This document shows positions 33,285 to 42,727 of a stretch of DNA of 64,000 nt, one piece after another. How positions within the stretch are numbered: position 1 is the stretch's first letter; every line of letters starts with the position of its first letter. The notes beneath the pieces were generated by a model. That model saw nothing but the letters and a program-made list of their open reading frames with translations, ran no database searches and was not told the origin of the DNA. Position numbers and translations under genes: made by a program. The DNA comes from Sphaerosporella brunnea. Lineage: Eukaryota; Ascomycota; Pezizomycetes; Pezizales; Pyronemataceae. Where the stretch lies: NCBI GenBank assembly GCA_008704415.1, contig VXIS01000206.1:1-64000 (forward strand), written 5' to 3'.

Positions 33285-33422
33285 TATCGGATCTGCTCGT
33301 CAACAAGGAAGAGAGATAAGGTTGTGGCGCAATCACCGAGCCACCGTGGCTCACGCACCCGGATCCGTGGCGAAGTCACTGCGCCGCAACCTTGTATCTC
33401 TTATTGACGAGTAGATCCGGTA
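33285..33422. mobile_element. MITE copy A, TA-flanked hairpin element
   Basis: The body 33287-33420 (134 bp) is bounded by TA at 33285-33286 and 33421-33422. Its arms are inverted repeats of about 48 bp: TCGGATCTGCTCGTCAA on the left pairs with the reverse complement CCGGATCTACTCGTCAA on the right, continuing through a GGTTGTGGCGC/GGTTGCGGCGC block. It has no coding capacity. TA duplications and CCG-type ends mark a Tc1/mariner-type non-autonomous element. It sits between the convergent DUG1 and uve1 stops. Confidence 0.8.
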
Positions 33423-33672
33423 GGTACTTAAGCTGAAAGTTAAGTGTATACCTTTTGCTGCCCGAAAAGCCATCTCGAAGATAGCGTTTGCGATATCACC
33501 AAAAATGATGAGCACACGCCAACATGGGTGTGTGCTACTTCGCGCGGTTCATTCAGAGTCACTCGGTTTTCTAATACAAATGTATACTGCCTATCGTACA
33601 CAATCCATGGTTGGGTATATATTCAAACCCCTCCCCCCCCTCCCCCCCTCCCCCTTTGAGTCCATGGTACCT

Positions 33673-35647
33673 TCATATACTGCGTTCCTCTTCTACCAAA
33701 ACCTCCTCGGTGGCAATTATTTCTTCGTTGGGAGACGAACTCAGGCTAGAAGACTGGAGGTGGAACCTGGCGGAACGAAGGGACAATGATCGCTTGGTGG
33801 GAGTAGAAGCCAAGGTACTTGAGGATGTTTTGGGCGCTTTGGCGACAGTCTTCTTACTTCGTCGCGGCTTCACCGTAGAGAGCTTTACCTCTTTCTCTTC
33901 TCCTCCATCGTCGTCGTCTTCTTCATCCTTCTCTAGTATTGCCTCCTTAACCTTACCCACCTTTTTCCGTTGTCGTGGTGGTGGTAGTGGTGGTGGTGGT
34001 TTTTTCGTCGCAATCTCTTTCTGCTGCTGGTCTTCGGGTTGCGCCTTTTTCTTCGTCACACGCTTGCGAGGACTTAACCAGTCTTCTTTACCCTCCGGCC
34101 AATAAACTCTGCGTTCGGCCCCTCCCATACCAATTTCATCATCTGGCACCGCAGCGCTCCTAGCCTCATTCTGTTCCCCTTCCTTCCGTTTTCCTTTCGG
34201 CCTGTTGTCGTCCGCTCTCTCGTGAGGAATCACTTCGCGAAATACATCCTGACCTCCGATTCCATACTTTCTGTACAGCTCGAACACGGCTTGTTCTTTG
34301 TCCTTGGCCTCAATCATGAGATCCATGGTATCATCGCAGGGTGGAAGTGCGGCCACGCGAGGGGAGTGCTTTCGCATCTCGCGGCCAGTGAAAGCGCCTT
34401 CGCAAGGCTCCGAGTAGTGCTGTTTCTGTGTGATGCCCTTACACGTCCAGGTTGCTTTTATGTCCGGGAAAAGCGACATGATGTCTTCGGTCCCTTCGCG
34501 CATCGAGGGATCGTGGATGATGTTGTGGTGGTGGTAGTCGAGGACCAAGGGAATGTTGAGTTCTTGACATATGGGGAGGAGATCGTGGACGGACCAGGTC
34601 TGCAATCCTCGAGTCAGACTAGTTTCTGCTTGTTACGTCCAGGCGACAGATAGACCTACCACGTCATCGTTCTCGAGTACAAGACGCTGCTTTACATCTT
34701 CGCTCAACAGGGTTGTGTAATTCTTACGGAATCTATCCAGCGTCGCGGCCTTGTCCCCAAACATACCTCCCATATGAAGTATCATGACGGCATCCCTATC
34801 TGCCTGTCCCTCCAACCCCAACCCTCTCAGGAGCTGGGAATGATACTCCAGGTCTTTGACGCTGGCCTTAATAACCTCCGGCCGAGGACTTCCCAGTTGA
34901 GTGAACTGTCCCGGATGGGTGGTAAGTCTGTGTCCATACTTCATAGCGAGTTTCCCCGCTTCCTGCAAGACGGGGTATGCAAAGTCCAGATCGTAGCCGT
35001 ACTTTGCGTGTGAGGCAAATGGAAACATTTCTGAAGAAACTCGCAGGAAGCGAATCTGGTATTTTTCGTTCCATTCAATCATTTTGCTCAAATCCCGTGC
35101 ATTCTGCAAACCGAGAGATTGTACAAACTCGATCCCGGAGGTGGCCCAGGGGCCCTGCTTCAGGATTGTATCGATACGGCACGTACGGGAGCAGAAGATG
35201 GGAGGGAAGCTGGTGCGCAGATAGGTGTTAAGACAGGCCTAGATTCGTTTTCCGGGATCAGCAATGGCGTCGTATAGTCATGGGGACTTTTCGTACATAA
35301 CCAATACGTCCTTTAAAAGGAAGAGGCACATAACTGCTGTTGAAAGCTGGCGGACGAACACGAGGAGTATCTTCTTCCGGAGTCTTTTTGGCCACGGACT
35401 TAGAAGCCTTCTTCTTCCTGGGAACAGAAGCCTTCTTGCCCCCGTTACAACCGCCCCCGCCTTCTATGCCTGCCGGTGCGAATCCATCCTCATCTTCCTG
35501 TTCAGGTGGTTCATACGCTTCCGAAGAGGAGGAGGAGGTGATGGAAACGCCATCTTCGTCACCTGGCGAACCAAGACGGGCTTCATGGCCGTCCACAATC
35601 CCGATGACAGGCGCTTGCACAGCGTCCCTTTTGCGTTTCTGAGCCAT
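33673..35647 (-). CDS. uve1: UV-damage endonuclease (UVDE/Uve1 family)
   Basis: UVDE nicks DNA 5' to cyclobutane dimers, 6-4 photoproducts and other lesions, starting photolyase- and NER-independent repair. Three exons, 35647-35297, 35238-34660 and 34599-33673 (58- and 60-nt introns, phase 0), give 618 residues. The UVDE TIM barrel starts with GRIGY joined across intron 1 to ACLNTYLR, then FCSRTCR, LRVSSEMFPFASH, HRLTTHPGQFTQLGSP (metal-binding His), VMILHMGGMFGDK, RLVLENDD, and, after intron 2, LDYHHHNI and the C-terminal barrel strands. The N-terminal 100 residues are Ser/acidic/Lys-rich (KKKASKSVAKK), as in other nuclear or mitochondrial fungal UVDEs. The last 200 or so residues are a low-complexity Lys/Glu/Pro tail beyond the barrel. 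I chose ATG 35647 as the first ATG of a frame that stays open to the splice. Confidence 0.93.
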
Positions 35648-36049
35648 GGTGGCGAGGGCTGGACGAGGTTAGTATTTGCTTTATCTTTCTGTGGTGCCGA
35701 ACCGCCATACCAGCAATTACGTTTGTTTGTTTCTGGGTTTGTGGGAATTTCGGTCCAAGCAATGCTGCTATTTTCCAAAAATGAAGGCGTCGGAATGGAG
35801 GAATATTCTGTGATGCTGTATGCAGACTGAAAAACATGGTGCGGGGGATGTTTTGCGGGAGGCTGTGTGGGAGGGGTTGGTGGATGCATGCGCTTTGATC
35901 TCGGCAAGCCACCGATCTGGAAGCGGCGAGATGACGCACGGTAGATCGTGCGCGATCTGGCCAAGGGTGGGGCGGGAGCAGGCATCTTTGGTTAGTCCTT
36001 GCTTCGACTCTGTATCTTCATTCCTTTTGTTCATTTGTGACTTTTCTTG
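35648..36049. other. uve1 promoter region
   Basis: Non-coding sequence upstream of the uve1 start, bordering a LINE 3' fragment. No site is assigned; the short frames overlap in both strands. Confidence 0.4.
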
Positions 36050-36212
36050 GTGCGCATATTCTGGTACGACTTTCCTTGATTCTTTTTGCTTTGGAGGCGC
36101 AGGCCCCACAGTAGGATTTTTGAGCCTAGGGGTAGCATTGTCTCCGTCTCTATCTGTGTCATGGTCGCAAGCGGCCGAATACAATATGACAAAACAAAAC
36201 AAAACAAAACCG
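36050..36212 (+). mobile_element. LINE 3'-end fragment with AAAAC-repeat tail
   Basis: The plus strand matches the non-coding 3' end of the LINE at 1.25-1.45 kb: GCGCATATTCTGGTACGAC, then GGCCCCACAGTAGG, GAGCCTAGGGGTAGC, GTCATGGTCGCAAGCGGCCG and AATACAATATGAC, ending in (AAAAC)n at about 36190-36210. The order and spacing of blocks are the same as in the first copy, where the tail is AAAAC-like too. It is 5' truncated, as is usual for LINE insertions, and lies 0.4 kb upstream of uve1. Confidence 0.72.
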
Positions 36213-36277
36213 CTGCGGCCAGCCTGTAATCTATATGCATCCAGTGATCGGTCTGTACTGCCGCCACTACCCAATCC

Positions 36278-36563
36278 GATGCTGCTGCGTTCCATCAATG
36301 CCGCTCTCAACATGACCGGGAACGCTGCTAAGCATGCCCGCTCCATGCCCCGATGCCGTCAGTATCGCTTGCAATAGACCAAGCTCCTGCCTTCCGTCAG
36401 TGCCGCTCTCAATATGACCGGGCCCAACCGACGATGCTCCTGCCCGCCGTCAGTATCGCTTGCAATATGACCGGGTCCATTTAACGATGCCGCTGCCCTC
36501 CGCAAGTACCGCTTCCAATCACATTCATGACCTTGGCGATGTTGCTGCCCTCCGTTAGTCGCT
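36278..36563. repeat. Degenerate minisatellite, unit about 55 bp, 4-5 copies
   Basis: Units share the order GATGCTCCTGCC, CCGTCAGTATCGCTTGCAAT and ATGACCGGG, with substitutions and one unit lengthened. Copies start near 36278, 36352, 36429, 36493 and 36538. No frame is kept across units, so it is not coding. Confidence 0.7.
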
Positions 36564-37524
36564 GGGAAGGAAGCTCTGCGTGTGTGCGAGCGGGGAAGGG
36601 TTCATTTTTGTTCAACTGACCCCGCCAAGCTGGCTTTCTGTTGCGCCACTGGTAATCTATCCAGATGGCCCAGAGCACTCGAGATAGCAACCAGCCTCCA
36701 CCCCCACGTTCCTGCCTATTGTGGTTAGAGTTCACCGAATGCTACTTACATAGTCTAGACGTACACAGTAGATCTGCACGTGGACACTGGAACGTCATGA
36801 ATGCTTAATAAGTATTGTAACAGCTATGTACCTAGGTACTTGGGCAGATATGCTGCGGGAGGTCTTGGGTGATCTGCCACTCAAGTGGCTGCCTGGCCGT
36901 ACGTATCACTCTCATCATAGCATTATGAAGCAACTGAACTACCCAACACCGCACCATTCCAAAGCCGAAACGAACCATGCCCGAGACACAAAACAAGAAG
37001 CAAAAACAAACAGAGAAAGTACACAGAACGCATGAGAATTCCCGCATCCCAAACCGCAGACCCGAAGAAAAAAAGAAAAAGAAAAAGAAGACTAAAAAAA
37101 AGAAAACTACAGCCAAGTAATTCAATAGAGGAAGAAGTTCCTTCGAACCTCTAACTATTTCTGTTATCCTGACAGACAGCCCATTTAGTAACATGCCAGG
37201 TAGGCCTTCAACATGCCTTGTTTCCCTCTGGTTTACCATCGCCAAATATGTCGAATATTTGAACTATCTGCGAATACCCAATAGCCCGATCGAGTTGTTT
37301 ACTGTTGGATGAAAACGTCCTAATCAGCTGACTATTCCCCACAAGGTGGCCGGTCCAGGAACAATCTCCAATGACGACGGATTCGACATCCCGACTGAAG
37401 AAGAGGCATCGAAAGGCTTTCCATGCGCTCGATTGAGCGCCGTTACCAGCTGCAACAAATCGTATAGCAAGCGATGGCGCGCGTTCTGAAGACGGATCCG
37501 AAACCAAAGGGGGGTATCATGAAA
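36564..37524. other. Intergenic, downstream of YRA1
   Basis: This includes an A-rich stretch at 37066-37112 and the probable 3' UTR of the YRA1 gene. The minus frame 37208-37507 has no recognisable product. Confidence 0.45.
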
Positions 37525-39252
37525 TCAAGGTGCACCAACCAAAACAGTGTCATCATCCATGCCGACATCTCCACCGTTGGCAGCCGGGGCAGCAGTGTTG
37601 TTGTTCGACTCGCCAAAGTAATCGGCCATCTCTTGATCGAGCTGCTCAGCGGTCTTGGGCTTGGGGCGTGAAGCGTTGCCGGCACGACCACCACCACGCT
37701 TGCCTCCACGAGCGGAGTTGCCACGCGCACGCGGGGCGGTGGCAGGCTTAGCAGCTGGCTTAGGCTTATCGGCCTTGGACTTCGTAGTGGTGACAATCTT
37801 GTTGGGGGCACTAAAAAACAAGTCAGCACTGACACTCGACAGATGTTTCAGATTGTCGCACTCACCCAACACGGTCGGCGAAACTCGGAGGAGCGTTAGG
37901 ATCAACAACCAGCTCGACCTATTTATCCAGTTCAGTACTCCCGTATATGCAATGGTGGAGGAAGATGCTGACCTTCATTGGGCGGTTGTCGACTTCAACG
38001 CCATTGTACCGCTGAGCGGCGGTGGCAGCATGCTCCGGCTTGACGAATTCGACGGTAGCAACTCCACGAGACTGGCCATTGGGTCCGTAGGTGAGGATAG
38101 CGCGGCGGATCGGGCCAACGACAGACTGGAAGTATTCCTTTAAAAAGCAGAAGCTGCGTTAGAAAACATCTCTCCCAATAGCCCGACACCCCAATTCCTA
38201 GTTGACATAGGAAACTGCCGACCCGAGGAGACGAGAAATCCAATTGAACAATTGCAGCAACGGGAACGAGTTTCTGCCAGTCAGTAAAGTAAGATTGCCT
38301 CGGATCCAGAGAGCACTAGGTATATTTTGGTATATGTGCTACTCGGAGCTCCCGTATGCGTTTGGAGTTATCCCTCACAGAGGGCAAGCCTTCATTGCAG
38401 GATTCTGGATGGGCAACCCCGGAGCTGTGGGTAGCAATCGACAGCATATGTATAACCACCATGATGGTCCTCCCCTTCTGGATTGGAATTCGAATCGAAG
38501 ACAAGTCGCAGGAGGTGTTTTCGATCGTCATCATCTCGATCCTCAAGGTCGGACCATAATGTCTGACTTGATCCATGACTGGGTCAAGTGAGCGGTTGTG
38601 CGGGGGCTGAACCGGAAGCAATCAAGACCCCTGGGAATGGATATCTCGGGGTGAATTCAAAAGTCGCGGTCATTCATGGTCTACGACACGGTCCACATTG
38701 ACCGATGGCGTATGCACAGGACCATGAAGACTTTAATGATCGCTCGCCGTGCTGTGAACAGCCGCCACACGCCGATATACTCGAACGGTGAAATGAAGCG
38801 CCCGGCTGAAACAGCCTTTTGCACGTTAAGTGCAACGAGAGCTCGCTGGCTCATTCCCGTTGTGCAAATGTACGCGTTCTCGTCTCCTCAAGACATGCTA
38901 AAGCATGACTCAGTCGAAGCGACGTACCTTAATCATTCCTTCGCTGACGTCGAATGGCTGTGTCATGGTCAGTATGCGCCGACGTGGAAAATAAATGGTG
39001 AGAACATACCAAGTTGGACACAATGATTTTGGAAGCCGAAAGCTTGCCCGAAGGTCCGGTAGGGATGGACTTGGTAGCAGTCTTAGCCGCATTCTGGGCG
39101 ACTGAGGCGTTCGCCTTCTGAGCGGCGACACGCTGAGAGCGCTTGCGAATACCACCAGAAGGACCGGTGGGAGTGCCAGCCTTGGCTCCACGACGAGCGG
39201 GGCGGGAGGCAGCGAGGATTTCATCGAGAGAACGGTCGAGCTTGGAAGACAT
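37525..39252 (-). CDS. YRA1: mRNA export adaptor Yra1/Mlo3 (ALY/REF family)
   Basis: The TREX adaptor links Sub2/UAP56 and spliced mRNPs to Mex67. Five exons (39252-39010, 38957-38928, 38137-37973, 37918-37866, 37810-37525) give 258 residues. The N-box is KLDRSLDEIL at 4-13, the RRM has RNP2 IIVSNL at its start and RNP1 SRGVATVEF, an RG/basic region follows (RGNSARGGKRGGGRAG), and the C-box is LDQEMADYF, the conserved Sub2-binding element; a 30-residue acidic tail comes after. Exon 2 is a 30-nt microexon (PFDVSEGMIK). Introns are 52, 790, 54 and 55 nt. The 790-nt intron 2 (38138-38927) splits MIK from EYF, where budding-yeast YRA1 carries its own long autoregulatory intron. Its branch site is TTCTAAC near 38162, acceptor TTTAAAG. 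Confidence 0.93.
38138..38927 (-). other. Long intron 2 of YRA1 (790 nt)
   Basis: The intron starts GTACGTCG and ends CTGCTTTTTAAAG, with a TCTAAC branch candidate about 20-25 nt upstream of the acceptor. It is more than ten times the length of the other introns of the gene. No open frame inside it has a recognisable product, and it would introduce stops if retained. Confidence 0.75.
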
Positions 39253-39770
39253 TGTGAATCTTGTTTTTGGTGTGTTGGAGCTGTTAAGGTTGTGGGTAGT
39301 GGTGCGTGATCGAAGTCGGGAACTTTGAAGTTAGGTGACGGTTTTCAGAGAGGAAAAGAGTTGTTCGCGATTAAATCAGACGTAAAGGTTTGGCGATGGA
39401 CGTGTGATTGGTCGTTAAACGGAGGTTGATGGTGTGGTGTTGGCTGTGGTGGGAAGTGGTTGTCGTTTGTTGTTGGAAAGGATGTCAAGGAGAAAGAAGG
39501 GGGATGTGGCGAAGTGGTAGGCTTGGCACAGAGCTGGTTTACTTGGAGGTTAGGGTTGTGTTTAGTGTGCCACATTCAGAACAACACAGAAGCATCTACA
39601 ATTGCAAGCACTCGGCGGAATGTGTTGATCCCAGCGCCTCTCTATCTGACTGGTTTTATAGACCCGATCCACTCTTACCAGCGGATCCTCTCGCCGATCC
39701 GCCATCAGTATAACCAAGGGAAGAGAGACGCGAGGATGTACTCTACATACATGTACCTAAGTTACTATCC
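39253..39770. other. Promoter region of YRA1
   Basis: G/T-rich leader and promoter sequence upstream of the YRA1 start; no gene seen. Confidence 0.4.
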
Positions 39771-39907
39771 CCCGCAGTGTTAATACTGCCGAATTTCCCT
39801 ACATCACACTAAAGTCTTATAACGAAGGGCCCATCACCTTCATTATATAATCGCTAGACACACAATTAGTGTGATGTAGGGAAATTCGGCAGTATTAACA
39901 CTGCGGG
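39771..39907. mobile_element. MITE copy D, perfect 41-bp inverted repeats
   Basis: Positions 39771-39811 and 39867-39907 are exact inverted copies over 41 bp, beginning CCCGCAGTGTTAATACTGCC and containing GAATTTCCCTACATCACACT. A 55-bp unique centre separates them. No coding capacity. I see no TA or other clear duplication at the borders, so it belongs to a different family from copies A to C, or lost its flank. The identity of the arms implies recent insertion or hairpin-directed repair. Confidence 0.8.
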
Positions 39908-40259
39908 AGACAGAATGACAAAGCAGCAAATAAATTATAGTGAGGTAGATACAAGTAGGGGGGGGATCATGGCATGCAAATAAATCAACAATGTAGATAC
40001 AAGCACACAAAAATAGAGACCCGCCCACAGTTAATCTGAAACCGCCCTTCCGTCCATTTATGACCAAGTACTCTGATGTACATACCTAGGTGCTTAGGTA
40101 GGTACTTAAGTATGTTCATCCAGCGGACTTTTTGCAGTTCCCAAAACCCACAGCACATCAACTCCACAAAAAAAGATTCCCGAAAAAAAAAAAACGCATC
40201 CTGTAATACAGAACTATGAGACGAACTATATAGATGGTTCTGGACTTCGATTTCTATGT
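39908..40259. other. 3' flank of TMA46
   Basis: A/T-rich sequence with GTACCTAGGT-like palindromic motifs at about 40080-40108 and a poly-A run near 40184. No gene seen. Confidence 0.45.
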
Positions 40260-41452
40260 CTAAGTAGTGCCATAGTGTATGAGCTTCGAATCGTCGTCCT
40301 CTTCGCCCTCCAGCTTCCTCGTTTCTGCTCGGAGCGCAGCAAGATCGAACGCATCGTCGTCTTCCTCAGACTCATCTTCGCTGTCGTTCATCCATTCACC
40401 CTTTTCGAACATGGCTCGGCCGGTGGCTTCCTTCGCCAGTTTGGCTTCCTCTTCGGCTTCCTTCTTGGATTTACGCTCCGCCTTCCACTTCTTGAAACTT
40501 TCTTCAGTGACAGGAGTCCCCTTTCCGGTTAACTCGGCTCTGCATCAACGTTAGGAAACCATAAACAGCAATCAAAGGGGACATCATTGAAGGTAATACC
40601 GTCTCGCCTCCAAAAAGTCTTCGAGAGTGAGTGTAGCCATCGGCGACTTATCCATGAGAGCCTTCTCCGCGGCTCTCTGTTCCTTAGTCTTCAAGACGAA
40701 GCCAGGAGGTAGCGAATGCTTGTACTTGCATTCGTCTCCTCCATTTGGACCTGCACACACATGTTCAACATCCAAACAAAGAATACACCGTTAAAGTGCC
40801 TGACGGGGACGACATACACGTCCAGAACCATCCATACTTTTGGTTCTCGACCGCTTCGATGAAGTGCTTGCACACTTTGTCCGTCGTGGTCTTCGGGTTG
40901 CCGTGCTTGCTCATAACGACCTCTCGCAATTTCTGCTCATCCCAGTTGTCCATGGTGTCGTCCTTCTTTTCGTTGCCTCGGGCGTCTTCATACAGATTCT
41001 TTTTCTCCTGCTTGCGCTCCACCGCGGGGTCGTGCGAAAACTTACACTTCTTGCCTGTTTCAACCCCGTTAATACCAGCACCACCAGCAGCAGAGCAGCA
41101 GCAGCGCTGTGTCTCGCATCCACATACCCTTCTCACAATACCCCTTCTTGAAGAAAACGCAAAGCACCGTCTTGGGGTCTACGCCGAAAGGCACTTTCTG
41201 CGCCTGCACGGGTTTAAATAGCTCCGCTGTTTCCCGCTTCGCCTCCTCGGCTGCTTTCTTCTCTGCCTCTCGCCGCGCTTTCTCCTCGCGTTTACGCTTC
41301 TCCTCGGCTGAGCCGCCGCTCATGGCTTGACTCTGCAACCGTTGTATGTCTTTCTGCGCTTTGCCACCTTTCTTGTTCTTCATGCCGAAGGTCTTGTCCT
41401 CCACGATTTTGGAGGTGCTAGGCTTCTTGCCACCGGCATTCTTTGGAGGCAT
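40260..41452 (-). CDS. TMA46: Tma46/DFRP1 (ZC3H15-type) translation-associated zinc-finger protein
   Basis: Tma46 binds and stabilises the GTPase Rbg1 (DRG1) on translating ribosomes. Four exons (41452-41128, 41054-40818, 40750-40600, 40539-40260) give 330 residues, against 345 in yeast. Two CCCH zinc fingers are visible, both formed across splice joints: C98-X7-C106-X5-C112-X3-H116 ([19 protein letters not shown]) and [19 protein letters not shown] continuing into [11 protein letters not shown]. The N-terminus is [20 protein letters not shown] as in the family, followed by a charged helix. The DFRP-domain acidic tail contains [19 protein letters not shown], the part that binds DRG1. Introns are 73, 67 and 60 nt, all in phase. 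Divergent from OST4 across 595 bp. Confidence 0.95.
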
Positions 41453-42047
41453 GATGGGCGAGTGTGATGTGACGACGAGGTATAGGGTTTACAGTTGGGG
41501 GGGGGGGGGGCAGGAAAGAGTAGATCGGAGGCTCGTAGTCGAGGAAGGTTCGAGTCAATCGTTTGAGAGCGACTGATGGCGAGGGAAGCGAATGAAAATA
41601 TTCAGTTTTTAAGATGACCTGCCATTTACCAGAGAACGAAGGTTAGCAACATTCCATTCATAGCATGCGACATTTCCGGTGGGATGGATAGATTGATTCT
41701 AACTACGGCACGAATGAAGCACACGCACCAGCAACGAAATGGGACGGTCTCTCAAGAACGAGAAAAAAAGAGAGAGAAGAATTGCGTTGTGGAGGAGGAG
41801 GCGGGGCAGCTGTGGCAGTACTTTAGTTACCTTTGCGCTTTCCATCATGAACCCCCAGCCCAGTCTTGGCGCCAAGCTTGCACTTAACTACTCTATCCCC
41901 AGCACCCAGAACTGCGCTTCTCATACGCATACTGTGTCACGCTCAAAGCTACATGCATCAGCTTGCGTGTGCAATTGAACACCTCTCTTCCAGCAACAAT
42001 CGCAGACATTTCCCACCCGCCTCCCTTGAACCCAGCGCAAAGCAACA
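41453..42047. promoter_or_regulatory. Divergent promoter between TMA46 and OST4
   Basis: This 595-bp gap includes a 12-G run at 41499-41510. No specific site assigned. Confidence 0.45.
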
Positions 42048-42272
42048 ATGATCACCGACAAAGAACTCAATTCCATCGCCATCTTCCTCGGCACGCTCAT
42101 GATGTCCTTGATCGTGCTCTACCACTTCCTAGCCGTCAACTCGGGCGACAAGTCCTCCGCAGACCACACCTCTAGCTCTTCGCCTTCAGCCTCCACTTCC
42201 ACTACCGGCGGTCTCAAGAAGGCGGTCTCTGGAGCTGTTGGCGCTGCGCCGCCGGTGGTGGTGGCGAAATAG
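42048..42272 (+). CDS. OST4: Oligosaccharyltransferase subunit Ost4
   Basis: Ost4 is the mini-subunit that tethers Stt3 to Ost3/Ost6 in the ER oligosaccharyltransferase. A single exon of 74 residues starts MITDKELNSIAIFLGTLMM, continuing SLIVLYHFLAVN; this is the almost invariant Ost4 helix (yeast Ost4 is 36 residues in all). The extra 40 residues are a Ser/Thr/Ala-rich tail, as in other filamentous fungi. The membrane helix spans about residues 10-28. Together with DPM3 in this window it belongs to the dolichol-linked glycosylation pathway, though the two genes are 24 kb apart. Confidence 0.93.
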   Translation: MITDKELNSIAIFLGTLMMSLIVLYHFLAVNSGDKSSADHTSSSSPSASTSTTGGLKKAVSGAVGAAPPVVVAK

Positions 42273-42727
42273 CGAAGGAAACTGTACCAGGGTGGGTACC
42301 TGGTTCCTGAGCTGTATGTGAGCTACAATGGGCTAACGCACGTTCTATAAGATAAATGAGATGGCGTGAAGGAAGCGATCCCACATGTCACCCTTAGGCG
42401 ATCTGTATGATAGGGATGGAGGAAGCAAGGGCTGCTCTGGGATGTCACGGTCGTCCTGCGGGGATCAATGTCAAGGGCGGATTGGTAATGCTGGCTGCGG
42501 GTGTCTGCAGTATAGGCAGACATATATACCCTTATTTTGCTACTATTCTAGTATCATACGGTGTGCGGAGACGTTTCGTGAAAAAAGTTTATTTTAGCAG
42601 ATGAGAAATCCAATTCCCCTTGCTAAACCACCAATTTAAGTCGTTTCCATGCAAAGAGAACTATGCTCGAACGAAACCTTGCTGCGCCTTTCGCCGATTT
42701 CCCATAGAGATCACCGTGTTGATGGTT
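42273..42727. other. Convergent intergenic region OST4/SBA1
   Basis: 3' flanks of two convergent genes; no gene seen. Confidence 0.45.
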
